From Pseudarthrobacter chlorophenolicus A6 (GTDB lineage: Bacteria; Actinomycetota; Actinomycetes; Actinomycetales; Micrococcaceae), in the NCBI RefSeq assembly GCF_000022025.1, contig NC_011886.1, positions 2,769,209 to 2,833,208 on the forward strand: a stretch of DNA of 64,000 bases, read 5' to 3'. Shown piece by piece: positions 44,194 to 53,479 of the stretch; position 1 is the stretch's first letter; each line of letters begins with the position of its first letter. The notes beneath the pieces were generated by a model that saw nothing but the letters and a program-made list of their open reading frames with translations, ran no database searches and was not told where the DNA came from. Both the position numbers and the translations under genes were made by a program.

Positions 44194-44221
44194 TTCTACG
44201 GAGCTGCGAAAAAGCTATGAT
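44194..44221 (+). promoter_or_regulatory. Candidate hemA promoter with overlapping partial dyad
   Basis: TTGTTC (44191-44196) and TATGAT (44216-44221) are 19 bases apart, with GTG nine bases after the -10 box, so the message may be nearly leaderless. TTCTACGGAGCTGCGAA (44194-44210) shares its TTCTAC and GAA ends and its length with the dyad upstream of chdC. Confidence 0.45.
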
Positions 44222-44230
44222 AGGTCTGCT

Positions 44231-45556
44231 GTGGTTCTTTTTTCATTGGTGGCTACACACGCCGACATCGATCTTGAGACCGTTGCTCAGTTGAGCAACG
44301 GTTCCTCCGGGATTGCCGCTTCCGTCCTGTCCGGTTCGCCGGCAGTGTCCGGCGCCGTGGTCCTGGCAACCTGCAACAGGTACGAAATTTACGGCGAGGC
44401 GCCGAACACGGACGACGTCGAGGCCGCCCGCGCTGCCCTCGTGGCCCAGATCAGTGCACAGAGCGGGCTCGCCGAACCACTCGTGTCCCGCTCCTTCAGC
44501 ACCCGGACCGGCCCCGAAGTGACCCGGCACCTCTTCGCCGTGAGCGCGGGACTGGATTCCGCCGTCGTGGGCGAGCGCGAAATCGCCGGCCAGGTGCGGC
44601 GCGCCCTGATCACCGCCCAGCATGAAGGCACTGCCAGCTCCGGGCTGGTCCGGCTTTTCCAGGCCGCTTCCAAGACCGCCAAGGATGTAGGCGCCCAGAC
44701 CGCACTTGGTTCGCGGGGCCTGTCCATCGTGTCCGTGGCCCTGGACCTCGCAACAGACCTCTCCGAAAACCCTGACTGGTCTGCGAAGAAGGTTGTCGTT
44801 TTTGGAACCGGTGCGTACGCCGGCGCCACCATGGCGTTGCTGCGTGAACGCGGCTGCACCGACGTGTCGGTCTTCTCCTCGTCCGGCCGCGCCGAAGGAT
44901 TCGTCGCAACCCGGGGCGGCACCGCCCTGGATGCCGACTCGCTCCGCCCGGCCGTGGCCGCGGCGGATGTCATGATCGGCTGCAGCGGTTCCGATACCCG
45001 CGTGGAAGCTGACGAACTGGCGCAGGTGCGCGCCGGCTCCGCCCAGCCGCTGATCGCCATTGACCTTGCCCTCACCCACGACTTCGATCCCGCCGTGGGC
45101 GAACTGAATGGCGTGGAACTGCTGACGCTCGAATCCGTCCGCCTCGCGGCTCCGCAGGAGCAGGCCGAATCCCTGGCGCAGGCCAGCGGCATCGTCAAGG
45201 GCGCCGCCAAGGCTTTCGAGCAGGAACGCGAAGCCCGGTCCGTGGACTCGGCCATCGTGGCCCTCCGCCGGCACACCATGGACGTCCTGGACGCCGAAAT
45301 GGAAAAGGTCCGTGCCCGGCACGGCTGCACTGCAGCGGCCGAGGAAGTGGAGTTTGCCCTGCGCCGGATGGTCAAGCAGCTGCTGCACGTTCCCACGGTC
45401 CGCGCCCGCGAGCTCGCCGCAAACGGGCAGCAGGACGACTACGTGGCGGCCCTCGAAGCGCTCTACGGCATCACCGTGGAACAACCCGGAACAGCGGCCC
45501 CGGCAGCCGGCCAGGCGGAATGCCCCGTGGACCACAAGGGCCTCGAAAGCGCCTGA
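44231..45556 (+). CDS. hemA: Glutamyl-tRNA reductase
   Basis: First committed step of the C5 pathway, reducing Glu-tRNA to the semialdehyde used by HemL. From the GTG at 44231 it has 441 residues. The catalytic Cys is in [14 protein letters not shown] near residue 50. [22 protein letters not shown] is the conserved substrate block, and the NADPH fold has [17 protein letters not shown]. The C-terminal dimerisation helix includes [19 protein letters not shown]. The open frame continues 50 codons upstream but those residues are not family-like. Divergent from hemE; ends at a long palindrome shared with moeZ. Confidence 0.95.
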   Translation: MVLFSLVATHADIDLETVAQLSNGSSGIAASVLSGSPAVSGAVVLATCNRYEIYGEAPNTDDVEAARAALVAQISAQSGLAEPLVSRSFSTRTGPEVTRHLFAVSAGLDSAVVGEREIAGQVRRALITAQHEGTASSGLVRLFQAASKTAKDVGAQTALGSRGLSIVSVALDLATDLSENPDWSAKKVVVFGTGAYAGATMALLRERGCTDVSVFSSSGRAEGFVATRGGTALDADSLRPAVAAADVMIGCSGSDTRVEADELAQVRAGSAQPLIAIDLALTHDFDPAVGELNGVELLTLESVRLAAPQEQAESLAQASGIVKGAAKAFEQEREARSVDSAIVALRRHTMDVLDAEMEKVRARHGCTAAAEEVEFALRRMVKQLLHVPTVRARELAANGQQDDYVAALEALYGITVEQPGTAAPAAGQAECPVDHKGLESA

Positions 45557-45567
45557 CCCACCGCCAC

Positions 45568-45626
45568 TTGCCCTATCAGATATGGCTCCTAAACCACTGG
45601 TTTAGGAGCCATATCTGATAGGGCAA
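45568..45626. repeat. 59-base near-perfect palindrome between convergent hemA and moeZ
   Basis: Arms of 29 bases (45568-45596 with 45598-45626) pair perfectly around one base. The arms are about half A+T, quite unlike the flanking DNA. With almost no loop in RNA it is not a classical terminator, but it lies exactly between two convergent stops (11 and 4 bases away). See 56051-56092 for a related element. Confidence 0.8.
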
Positions 45627-45630
45627 CGGA

Positions 45631-46830
45631 TCAGTAGACGGGCTTTTGCGGCTCCACCTCACGCACCCAGGAAAGAATGCCCCCGTCGAGGTGGCTCACG
45701 CGCCGGTACCCTGCCTTCTGCGCCGCGGCCAGGACATTCGCCGAGCGGGTGCCCGCCTTGCACAGGAACACAATGTCCCGGTCCTGCGGCATCTCTGCCC
45801 AGGCATCTCCCGCCAGGATCCTTCCCTGCGGAATCAGTACGGCACCGTCGATCCGGACGATCTCAAACTCACCCGGCTCGCGGACGTCCACCAGGTCGAA
45901 GTCCTTCAGGCCGGCTTTCCGGGACGCCAGCATGGTGGCGAGCTGGGCAGCGGTGACAGTGTGTTCGGTGTCCGCAGGCGCCTGGGGCGCTATACCGCAG
46001 AACGCCTCGTAGTCAGTCAGTTCGGTGATGGGTGACGCGGCCGGGTCCTTAGACACACGGATCTCACGCCAGCTGCCGCCCAGGGCGTCGTACAGCGCCA
46101 CCCGCCCCAGCAGGGAACGGCCGACGCCGGTAATGAGCTTCACTGCCTCAGTCACCATCAGCGATCCCACGGCCGCGCACAGCATGCCGAAGACGCCGCC
46201 CTCACCGCAGGAGGGAACAGAGCCAGCGGGGGGCGCCTCAGGGTAGAGGTCGCGGTAGGTGGGTCCGTGCTTTTCCCAGAAGACGCTGACCTGGCCGTCG
46301 AACCGGAAGATTGAGCCCCAGACGTAAGGCTTTCCCAGGATCGCAGCGGCATCATTGACCAGGTAGCGGGTGGCGAAATTGTCTGCGCCGTCCAGGATGA
46401 GGTCGTAATCGGCGAACAGTTCCAGCGCGTTGGAAGCGTCCAGCCGGACCCGGTGCAAACGGACGTCCACGAGTGGATTCAGGGCAGCGATTGCGTCCCG
46501 CGCCGATTCGATCTTCGGCCGGCCCACATCTGACACGCCGTGGATGACCTGGCGCTGAAGGTTGCTCAGGTCCACGGCGTCGTCGTCGATGATCCCCAAG
46601 GTTCCAACGCCTGCGGCGGCGAGGTACAGCAACGCGGGCGATCCCAGTCCGCCGGCGCCAATGACCAGTACTTTCGCGTTCTTGAGCCGCCGCTGCCCTT
46701 CCGATCCGATCTCCGGAATGATGAGGTGCCGGGAATACCGTTCCACCTCTTCAGAGGTGAGTTCCGCGGCAGGTTCCACCAAGGGATCAAGGGAAACTGC
46801 TGAAACATTTGCGGTGAACGTCGAAGCCAT
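45631..46830 (-). CDS. moeZ: Adenylyltransferase/sulfurtransferase MoeZ (ThiF-MoeB domain plus rhodanese)
   Basis: Activates the C-terminal Gly-Gly of ubiquitin-like sulfur carriers (MoaD, CysO, possibly ThiS) and loads sulfur. The 399 residues have a MoeB/ThiF domain, with VLVIGAGGLGSPALLYLAAAGVG near 50, DDAVDLSNLQRQ and the RYLVND segment, and a C-terminal rhodanese domain with active-site Cys in FLCKAGTRSANVL. The zinc cysteines of many MoeB proteins are partly lacking here (SCGEGGVFG is present). TACATT lies five bases before the ATG. Divergent from a TetR gene, convergent with hemA. Confidence 0.93.
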   Translation of the reverse strand: MASTFTANVSAVSLDPLVEPAAELTSEEVERYSRHLIIPEIGSEGQRRLKNAKVLVIGAGGLGSPALLYLAAAGVGTLGIIDDDAVDLSNLQRQVIHGVSDVGRPKIESARDAIAALNPLVDVRLHRVRLDASNALELFADYDLILDGADNFATRYLVNDAAAILGKPYVWGSIFRFDGQVSVFWEKHGPTYRDLYPEAPPAGSVPSCGEGGVFGMLCAAVGSLMVTEAVKLITGVGRSLLGRVALYDALGGSWREIRVSKDPAASPITELTDYEAFCGIAPQAPADTEHTVTAAQLATMLASRKAGLKDFDLVDVREPGEFEIVRIDGAVLIPQGRILAGDAWAEMPQDRDIVFLCKAGTRSANVLAAAQKAGYRRVSHLDGGILSWVREVEPQKPVY

Positions 46831-46835
46831 ACTTC

Positions 46836-46841
46836 AATGTA
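46836..46841 (-). promoter_or_regulatory. -10 box TACATT upstream of moeZ
   Basis: TACATT, five bases, then ATG at 46830 on the minus strand. Slightly tighter than the six-base layout seen elsewhere; a leaderless message is likely. Confidence 0.4.
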
Positions 46842-46866
46842 TGCCCCGGGGTACCGCCGGGTCATA

Positions 46867-46892
46867 TTACCCCGCAGTAAAGTAGGGGGTAA
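46867..46892. promoter_or_regulatory. Inverted repeat in the moeZ/TetR gap, candidate operator
   Basis: TTACCCC (46867-46873) and GGGGTAA (46886-46892) are perfect 7-base arms separated by 12 bases, just before the TetR gene. The place suits autoregulation by that TetR protein and control of moeZ. Confidence 0.4.
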
Positions 46893-46897
46893 CTGCA

Positions 46898-47581
46898 ATG
46901 GAAAGAAGGACAACTGTGGTCCATGAAGCACGGGCTGACCGCCCGCCGGCAGCCGAACCGCAAAATTCCTCGCGACCGGCAGGACAACGGTCGGCCCGGC
47001 TGCCCCGCGATGAACGGCGGGCCCAGCTTCTTTCCGCAGCGCAGGAAGTCTTCGTGGCGAACGGTTACCACGGGGCCGCCATGGACGAGATCGCTGAGAC
47101 CGCCCATGTGAGCAAGCCGGTCCTGTACCAGCACTTTCCGTCCAAACGCGAGCTGTACCTGGCCCTTCTGGACAGCCACCTAGCGTCCCTGACCGAGCTC
47201 ATGCTGGGGGCGCTGAACTCCACCACAGACAATAAGGAACGCGTCCAGGCGGTCATGCGGGCGTACTTCCGTTTCATTGCCAGCGACGACCAGGCCCACC
47301 GGCTGGTCTTCGAGTCCGATCTCGTCAACGATCCCGACGTCAGTTCCCGCCTGGAAACTTTCAACCGGACCTTTGCCGATGCCATTGCTCGGGTGATTGC
47401 CGGGGACACCAAGCTGCCCCACCTCGAAGCGGAATTGCTGGGCCGCGGCCTTGCGGGGATGGCTCAGGTCAGTGCCCGGTACTGGCTGGAAACGGACGGC
47501 AACCTGGACCTCGATGTGGCCAGCGACCTGATCTACCGTTTAGCTTGGCGCGGAATCTCTCGCTTCCCCAAAGAGTCCTAG
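46898..47581 (+). CDS. TetR/AcrR family transcriptional regulator
   Basis: DNA-binding regulator of 227 residues. After a 40-residue hydrophilic extension the helix-turn-helix is RAQLLSAAQEVFVANGYHGAAMDEIAETAHVSKPVLYQHFPSKRELYLAL (about 42-90), a clean TetR pattern. The C-terminal ligand domain includes FRFIASDDQAHRLVFESDLVND. Ligand and targets are unknown. Start may be ATG 46898 (AGGGGG upstream) or GTG 46916 (AAGGA upstream). Divergent from moeZ and followed by the DUF3107 gene 48 bases on. Confidence 0.9.
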   Translation: MERRTTVVHEARADRPPAAEPQNSSRPAGQRSARLPRDERRAQLLSAAQEVFVANGYHGAAMDEIAETAHVSKPVLYQHFPSKRELYLALLDSHLASLTELMLGALNSTTDNKERVQAVMRAYFRFIASDDQAHRLVFESDLVNDPDVSSRLETFNRTFADAIARVIAGDTKLPHLEAELLGRGLAGMAQVSARYWLETDGNLDLDVASDLIYRLAWRGISRFPKES

Positions 47582-47629
47582 ACTACAAATAGACCATCAT
47601 CAAAGAACCTGACCGGCTGGGAGGCCCCT

Positions 47630-47854
47630 GTGGAAATTAAGATCGGCGTGCAGAACGTTGGCCGCGAGATCGTCCTGGAATCAAACCAGGATGCGGAAAC
47701 CGTGGCCAAGGTTGTGGGAGAAGCCATCAAGGGCGGCAGCGAACTGCGCCTAACCGATGACAAGGGGCGCCTGATCATTGTTCCCGGCAACGCCCTGGGC
47801 TACGTGGAAATCGGCGCCGAAGAAGTCCGGCGCGTAGGATTCGGCCAGTTCTAG
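47630..47854 (+). CDS. DUF3107 small conserved protein
   Basis: Actinobacterial protein of 74 residues and unknown function. It reads as a small alpha/beta fold: EIKIGVQNVGREIVLESN, a helix with AETVAKVVGEAIKGG, and IVPGNALGYVEIGAEEVRRVGFG near the end. The start is GTG at 47630, five bases after GGGAGG. It follows the TetR gene and precedes a small membrane protein in the same direction, probably one operon. Confidence 0.9.
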   Translation: MEIKIGVQNVGREIVLESNQDAETVAKVVGEAIKGGSELRLTDDKGRLIIVPGNALGYVEIGAEEVRRVGFGQF

Positions 47855-47891
47855 CACCGGCCGGAACAGCCCCGCTTCCCGGAGGAGACCC

Positions 47892-48194
47892 ATGCTTTCC
47901 CTGATCATTGTTGTGCTGGCCACTGTCGCAGCCGGCTTCATTGTCTGGGCCAATGACAAGCGTCATGCCAAGTATGGCGCCGGCCTTCCGGCCGGCGTGG
48001 CCGCAGGGGTGGGCGCACTGAGCTGGATCATCCTGATGGCGGCCGGGTTCGGTTACCTTCCAGGGAGGACGTGGATTCCCTGGGTGCTGCCCATCGTGCT
48101 GGGCGCGGCGGCATCCGTTGGGGCGGTGCTAGTTCTTGGCCGCAACCGGACAAGGAACGATACCCATCGGCTGACCGCCATCCTGAGGCGTTAG
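47892..48194 (+). CDS. Small membrane protein, unknown function
   Basis: 100 residues with three hydrophobic segments (about 1-19, 32-53 and 62-82) and a basic, Arg-rich C-terminus. A strong ribosome site GGAGGAG precedes the ATG. No family recognised. It is 37 bases after DUF3107 and is followed by a bidirectional terminator. Confidence 0.7.
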   Translation: MLSLIIVVLATVAAGFIVWANDKRHAKYGAGLPAGVAAGVGALSWIILMAAGFGYLPGRTWIPWVLPIVLGAAASVGAVLVLGRNRTRNDTHRLTAILRR

Positions 48195-48209
48195 CCCCCG
48201 GAGACGGAT

Positions 48210-48239
48210 GTGGCCGCCACCTTCAACGGTGGCGGCCAC
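48210..48239. terminator. Bidirectional hairpin between the small membrane gene and thiG
   Basis: Perfect 12-base stem (48210-48221 with 48228-48239) with a 6-base loop in a convergent gap. No long T run on either side. Confidence 0.6.
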
Positions 48240-48292
48240 TGCCGTTTAAGCGGGCAGTCCCCCAAGAGCCGCAGTCCCTGAAGCATCACTGG

Positions 48293-49360
<1,068 letters not shown>

Positions 49361-49364
<4 letters not shown>

Positions 49365-50725
49365 GCTGTCTCCTTGATGTTGAAGCTGGGTGCCTGGATC
49401 CGGCCTGAAAAGCGGTCCGGACTGAAAGGCTGCCACCGGGGGTCTGCCTTTCCGTCCATTAGGTCGCGGCAGACGGCGGCCGCGGCCGGGGTGAGGAGGA
49501 CCCCGTGGCGGAAGAATCCTGTGGCCACGATGAGTCCGGGGATATGCGATGAACCGCCGTCTCCCCCGTCCACGGGCACCCTGCCCAGCAGCGGGGCATT
49601 GTCCGGGGTGGCCGGGCGGGCCCGCGCGGTGCATTCGAGCAGCTCCAGCTCTGCAACCGCGGGCACCAGTGCCTGGGCGTCGCGGAGCAGCTGGTATACG
49701 CCGCCCGCGGACACCGGACTGGCAGGTGCCGCACCGGCCGGCACAGCACTGGACGTGGCTCCGGCTCCCGCCAGTGCGTCCTCCCGTTGGGTGGCTCCGA
49801 TGACCACGGTTCCGTCCCCGCGTGGAACCAGGTAGACGGGCACGCCGCGGACCAGCCCGCGGACGGTGGACGTCAGCAGAGGCTGCAGGTGTTGGGGGAC
49901 CGCCAGCCGCAGGATGTCGCCGTGCACGGGGCGCAACGGTAACCGGAGTCCCTCCGGCAGGTTGCCGAGGGAGCCCGCTGCCATACCGTTGGCCACCACC
50001 GTTTCGCCGGCGAGGACCAGTCCGCCTCCCGAAAGCCGGACACCGGCCACGGCGCCACCCGCCCACTCCAGTGCCGACGCGCGGTCTGCCACGGCGAAGC
50101 CGTCCACGGCTCCGGTGACGGCAGTGCCGGCAACCGCAGGGCCGGGAACGCTGCTGCCGGCCGGCAGGTGATTGGCCAAGGCAGCCCGGAAGCACTCCAC
50201 GAGTCGTCGGGGATCCACCTGGTGGTCCGCCGGGGTATCCAGTGCGCAGGCGATGCCTGGGCTGAGCAGCGGTTCCCGGCGCCGGGCCTCCCGGACCGTG
50301 AGCGGCTCCACAGCGAGTTTGTTCGCCTGCTGCACGCCGCGCAGGTCCATCAGTGCCTGCCGGTCCGCGGCGTCGGCGCCAATGGTGAGGGTCGGCGTCG
50401 TCAGGTACCCGCAACCGCGGCCTGAGGCGCCGGCGAGGTCCGCCGCGAACTGCGGCCAGCGCTCCGATGCATCCAGCATGAGGGCCAGGAGCTCTTCCTC
50501 CTGGTAATGCAGCTCGCTGACGGGGGCCAGCATGCCTGCCGCTGCCCAGCTGGCTCCGGATCCCGGTGCATCATCGATCAGCACTACGGACCGGCCTGAG
50601 CGCCTGGCCTCCCAGGCGATGCCGTGGCCAATGACGCCCGCGCCGATTACTGCTACGTCGGCTGATATTGCCTGGCCAATGCCGGGCCCTGCGATGGCGC
50701 CCGGAGGGCTTTCGGGAATGCCCAT
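49361..50725 (-). CDS. thiO: Glycine oxidase ThiO
   Basis: FAD enzyme that oxidises glycine to the imine used by ThiG. 454 residues, with an N-terminal dinucleotide fold VAVIGAGVIGHGIAWEARRSGRSVVLIDD (about 23-50), the block SGASWAAAGMLAPVSE, and FFRHGVLLTPAAAAVCRDLM near the end. Two Ala/Val/Gly-rich loops make it longer than the Bacillus enzyme. It is directly behind the TPP riboswitch, whose last bases merge into its ribosome site. Confidence 0.93.
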
Positions 50726-50734
50726 GGTGTCTCC

Positions 50735-50829
50735 TTCCCTACGCCGGCATTAACCGGATCAGGTCAAGCGGTCGGCTCTGACGCCCTCTCAGCCCGGCGC
50801 TTTGTGACAGCTGCCGCGGGCTCCCGCAG
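50735..50829 (-). ncRNA. TPP riboswitch (thi box) upstream of thiOSG
   Basis: On the minus strand the order CGGGAGCCC, GGCTGAGAGGGCG, GACCTGATCCGG, TTAATGCCGGCGTAGGGA is the conserved TPP aptamer. TAGGGA runs straight into AAGGAG, the ribosome site of thiO, ten bases before its ATG. No terminator lies between, so control is probably by hiding the ribosome site when thiamine pyrophosphate is bound. Confidence 0.95.
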
Positions 50830-50851
50830 TACGAGGCAAGTGTAGAGGAAC

Positions 50852-50857
50852 TAGGCT
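50852..50857 (+). promoter_or_regulatory. -10 box TAGGCT upstream of thiE
   Basis: TAGGCT, seven bases, then ATG at 50865. It implies a leaderless thiE message and leaves no room for a riboswitch in front of thiE. Confidence 0.4.
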
Positions 50858-50864
50858 TGCAGCC

Positions 50865-51587
50865 ATGAATGTGTCCCACTCCCCTGCCCCCGCCGCAGCG
50901 CCCGGCACCGATGCCTTCACCACCGGGGCCGGCAACGGTGCACTCAAATCCGCACGCCTTTACCTCTGCACCGATGCGCGCAGCGCGCGGGGCGACTTCG
51001 CCGAATTCGTGGACGCGGCGTTCGAAGGTGGCGTGGACATCATCCAGCTGCGGGACAAGGCCATCGAGGCGGCCGAGGAGCTGGACCTCCTGGCCGCCCT
51101 CAAGGAAGCAGCCCAGCGGCACGGGAGGCTGTGGGCCGTCAACGACCGGGCGGACATTGCGGTCCTTTCCGGGGCCCCGGTATTCCATGTGGGCCAAAAG
51201 GACCTGCCGGTGCAGGCCGCAAGGACACTGCTCAACGGCAACGCCGCCATCGGCCTGTCCAGCCACACGCCGGAGCAGGTGGACGCCGCCCTGGCCGACG
51301 CCGCAGGACCCGCCGGCCTCGACTACTTCTGCGTGGGCCCGCTGTGGGCCACCCCCACCAAGCCCGGCCGGGCCGCCGTCGGCCTCGACCTGGTGAAGTA
51401 TGCGGCCGCGAAGGCGCCCAGTGATGTGCCGTGGTTCGCGATCGGCGGGATCGACCACTCCAACGTGGACCAGGTGGTGGCGGCCGGCGCGTCAAGGATC
51501 GTTGTGGTCCGCGCGATCACCGACGCCGCCGATCCCGCCGCCGCAGCTGCCTCGCTTCGTTCCGCGCTCGGCACCGCGGTTTCCTGA
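50865..51587 (+). CDS. thiE: Thiamine-phosphate synthase
   Basis: Joins the thiazole and pyrimidine halves of thiamine. 240 residues, with a 28-residue Ala/Pro/Gly start before the barrel. Motifs: [78 protein letters not shown] and [31 protein letters not shown]. All are typical of ThiE. Divergent from thiO and without a riboswitch of its own. Confidence 0.95.
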   Translation: MNVSHSPAPAAAPGTDAFTTGAGNGALKSARLYLCTDARSARGDFAEFVDAAFEGGVDIIQLRDKAIEAAEELDLLAALKEAAQRHGRLWAVNDRADIAVLSGAPVFHVGQKDLPVQAARTLLNGNAAIGLSSHTPEQVDAALADAAGPAGLDYFCVGPLWATPTKPGRAAVGLDLVKYAAAKAPSDVPWFAIGGIDHSNVDQVVAAGASRIVVVRAITDAADPAAAAASLRSALGTAVS

Positions 51588-51662
51588 GCGTGCGGCAGCC
51601 TCCCGCAACACGTCAGGACCGCGTCCCGCACCGATTCCCTGCGTAATCGAATGACTTGGGGT

Positions 51663-51668
51663 TAGGCT
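51663..51668 (+). promoter_or_regulatory. -10 box TAGGCT upstream of the RNB ribonuclease gene
   Basis: TAGGCT followed by six bases reaches codon CGG at 51675, in frame with the gene and at the place where this window's leaderless genes have ATG or GTG. The stop TAG of the frame lies inside the box, so coding begins after it. Confidence 0.4.
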
Positions 51669-51734
51669 GATTTTCGGTCACATCATCGGCTGGCTCCCAA
51701 CGTCCATGAGCGCACCAATGCCCTGGAAGAGGCC

Positions 51735-53180
51735 TTGGCGGCGCTGCGGACTGAGCTGGAACTTCCGGGCCCCTACCCCGGAGACGCGGTCAGGGACGCC
51801 GAGGCTGCAGTGGACGCGCTTTGCCTGCCGGCCTACGACCTGACCGCGGTGGACTTTGTCACCATTGATCCGGCGTCGTCCACGGACCTGGACCAGGCCC
51901 TCTTCATCGAAACGGACGACGACGGCGGGTACCACGTCCTGTACGCCATCGCCGATGTCCCGGCGTTCGTGGCGCCCGGCGGACCCCTTGATGCCGAAAC
52001 CCGGCGCCGGGGCCAGACCTTCTACGCCCCGGACGGGCGCATTCCGCTGCACCCGGAAATCATCAGCGAGGGCGCCGGCAGCCTCCTGCCGGACCAGGAC
52101 TGCTCGGCCTTCGTGTGGGACTTCCGGCTTGACGGCGACGCCGGGGTGACGTCCGTCGGTGTCCGCCGGGCCCGTGTCCGAAGCCGTGCAAAACTCAGCT
52201 ACAAGGGTGCACAGGCTGACCTGGACGCCGGTACTGCCTCTCCCCTGCTGGGTCTGCTGAAGGAAGTGGGGCTCAAGCGTGTCCGCCTGGAACGCGCCCG
52301 GAACGGCGCCAGCCTGAACATGCCGGACCAGGAAATCGTCCAGCTGCCCGATGGCGGCTACCGCATTGCGGCTGCTCCCCAGCTGCCGGTTGAGGACTGG
52401 AACGCGCAGATTTCCCTGATGACAGGAATGGCCGCCGCGAAGATCATGCTCGACGCCAAGGTGGGGATCCTGCGCACCATGCCGCCACCGGACGAGCGTT
52501 CCCTGCACCATTTTCGGCTTCAGACGGAGGCGCTGGGCAAACCCTGGGACGGCGAGGTGGGATACGGCGAATACCTGCGGACCCTTGACCCCACGGACCC
52601 CCGGCAACTGGCCATCATGCATTCGGCCGGAATGCTCTTCCGCGGCGCTGGGTATACCGCCTTTGACGGCACTGTTCCCGAGGCCGCAATTCAGGCGGCC
52701 ATCGGCGACGCCTATGCCCACACCACCGCGCCGCTGCGACGCCTGGTGGACCGCTTTGTGCTGGTGACCTGCGAGGCGCTGAGCAACGGGGGCACCGTCC
52801 CCGGCTGGGTGCGGGATGCGCTTCCCACCCTCCCGGAGATCATGGCGGGCTCGGACCAGCTGGCATCCCGGATGGAGCGCATGGCCCTGGATACGGTGGA
52901 GGCCGCCCTGCTGGTCAACCACATCGGCCAGGAGTTCGACGCGATCGTGATTTCGGGGTCGAAGCCGCAGAAAGAGAACGGCAACGGAAGCAACGGAAAC
53001 GGTAAGAACGGTAACGGGAAAAACGGGAACGGCAACGGGTCCTCCGGAATCATCCAGATCGCCGACCCTGCCGTGACTGCCCGCTGCGCCGGTGAGCTGG
53101 AGTCGGGTACCAAGGTCCGGGTCCGCCTGGTGTCGTCGGATATCGCTACCCGTGAAGTGCACTTCGAACTGGTTCAGTGA
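51735..53180 (+). CDS. RNB-domain ribonuclease (RNase II/R type, short form)
   Basis: 3'-5' exoribonuclease of 481 residues counted from TTG at 51735. The catalytic acidic cluster is FVTIDPASSTDLDQALFIE at about 35-53, then LLPDQDCSAFVWDFRLD and HTTAPLRRLVDRFVL. There are no cold-shock or S1 domains, so it is about half the size of RNase R. The frame stays coding-like back to 51669 (SHHRLAPNVHERTNALEEAL), but has no ATG or GTG there: the expected first codon at 51675 is CGG. The true start is therefore unclear. A Gly/Asn/Lys repeat (residues about 415-435) interrupts the C-terminal part. Confidence 0.85.
   Translation: MAALRTELELPGPYPGDAVRDAEAAVDALCLPAYDLTAVDFVTIDPASSTDLDQALFIETDDDGGYHVLYAIADVPAFVAPGGPLDAETRRRGQTFYAPDGRIPLHPEIISEGAGSLLPDQDCSAFVWDFRLDGDAGVTSVGVRRARVRSRAKLSYKGAQADLDAGTASPLLGLLKEVGLKRVRLERARNGASLNMPDQEIVQLPDGGYRIAAAPQLPVEDWNAQISLMTGMAAAKIMLDAKVGILRTMPPPDERSLHHFRLQTEALGKPWDGEVGYGEYLRTLDPTDPRQLAIMHSAGMLFRGAGYTAFDGTVPEAAIQAAIGDAYAHTTAPLRRLVDRFVLVTCEALSNGGTVPGWVRDALPTLPEIMAGSDQLASRMERMALDTVEAALLVNHIGQEFDAIVISGSKPQKENGNGSNGNGKNGNGKNGNGNGSSGIIQIADPAVTARCAGELESGTKVRVRLVSSDIATREVHFELVQ
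52976..53040 (+). repeat. AACGG-type short tandem repeat inside the RNB gene
   Basis: Irregular six-base units (AACGGN and AACGGT variants) encode a run of Asn-Gly with some Lys and Ser. It is a microsatellite-like stretch in frame, probably a flexible loop and prone to length change. Confidence 0.7.
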
Positions 53181-53242
53181 GCCCGGGCCGTCCGGTCCCG
53201 GCTTCCACACGGCGCGGAAACAGGGATTCCGGGCTGATGCGG

Positions 53243-53479
53243 CTAGACTGAACGTGTAGAAATGGATGCCCGGTCGTTGATTTCCTTGAACTGAAACCAA
53301 CAAGCCCGCCCCTACGCGATCTTGAGATTTGCCCGCTGGTCGCCAGTGCCAGCGTTAGATAGCCCGCGATCGGCTTCCACTGGAATTGCTTGCGCGCTTT
53401 GTTCGTGCTCCGGATCAGCCCCAGCGGCCGGCCCGTTGAGCACGCTGCGCGATTGCCCAAATGAATAAGGAAACTCCCT
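53243..53479 (+). promoter_or_regulatory. Long leader of the DEAD-box helicase gene
   Basis: TAGACT at 53243-53248 is the best -10 candidate, giving a leader of about 225 bases with no gene in it. It holds a 7-base stem (53404-53410 with 53438-53444, CGTGCTC/GAGCACG). The ribosome site AAGGAA lies shortly before the GTG at 53480. Long structured leaders are common for cold-inducible RNA helicases. Confidence 0.5.
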
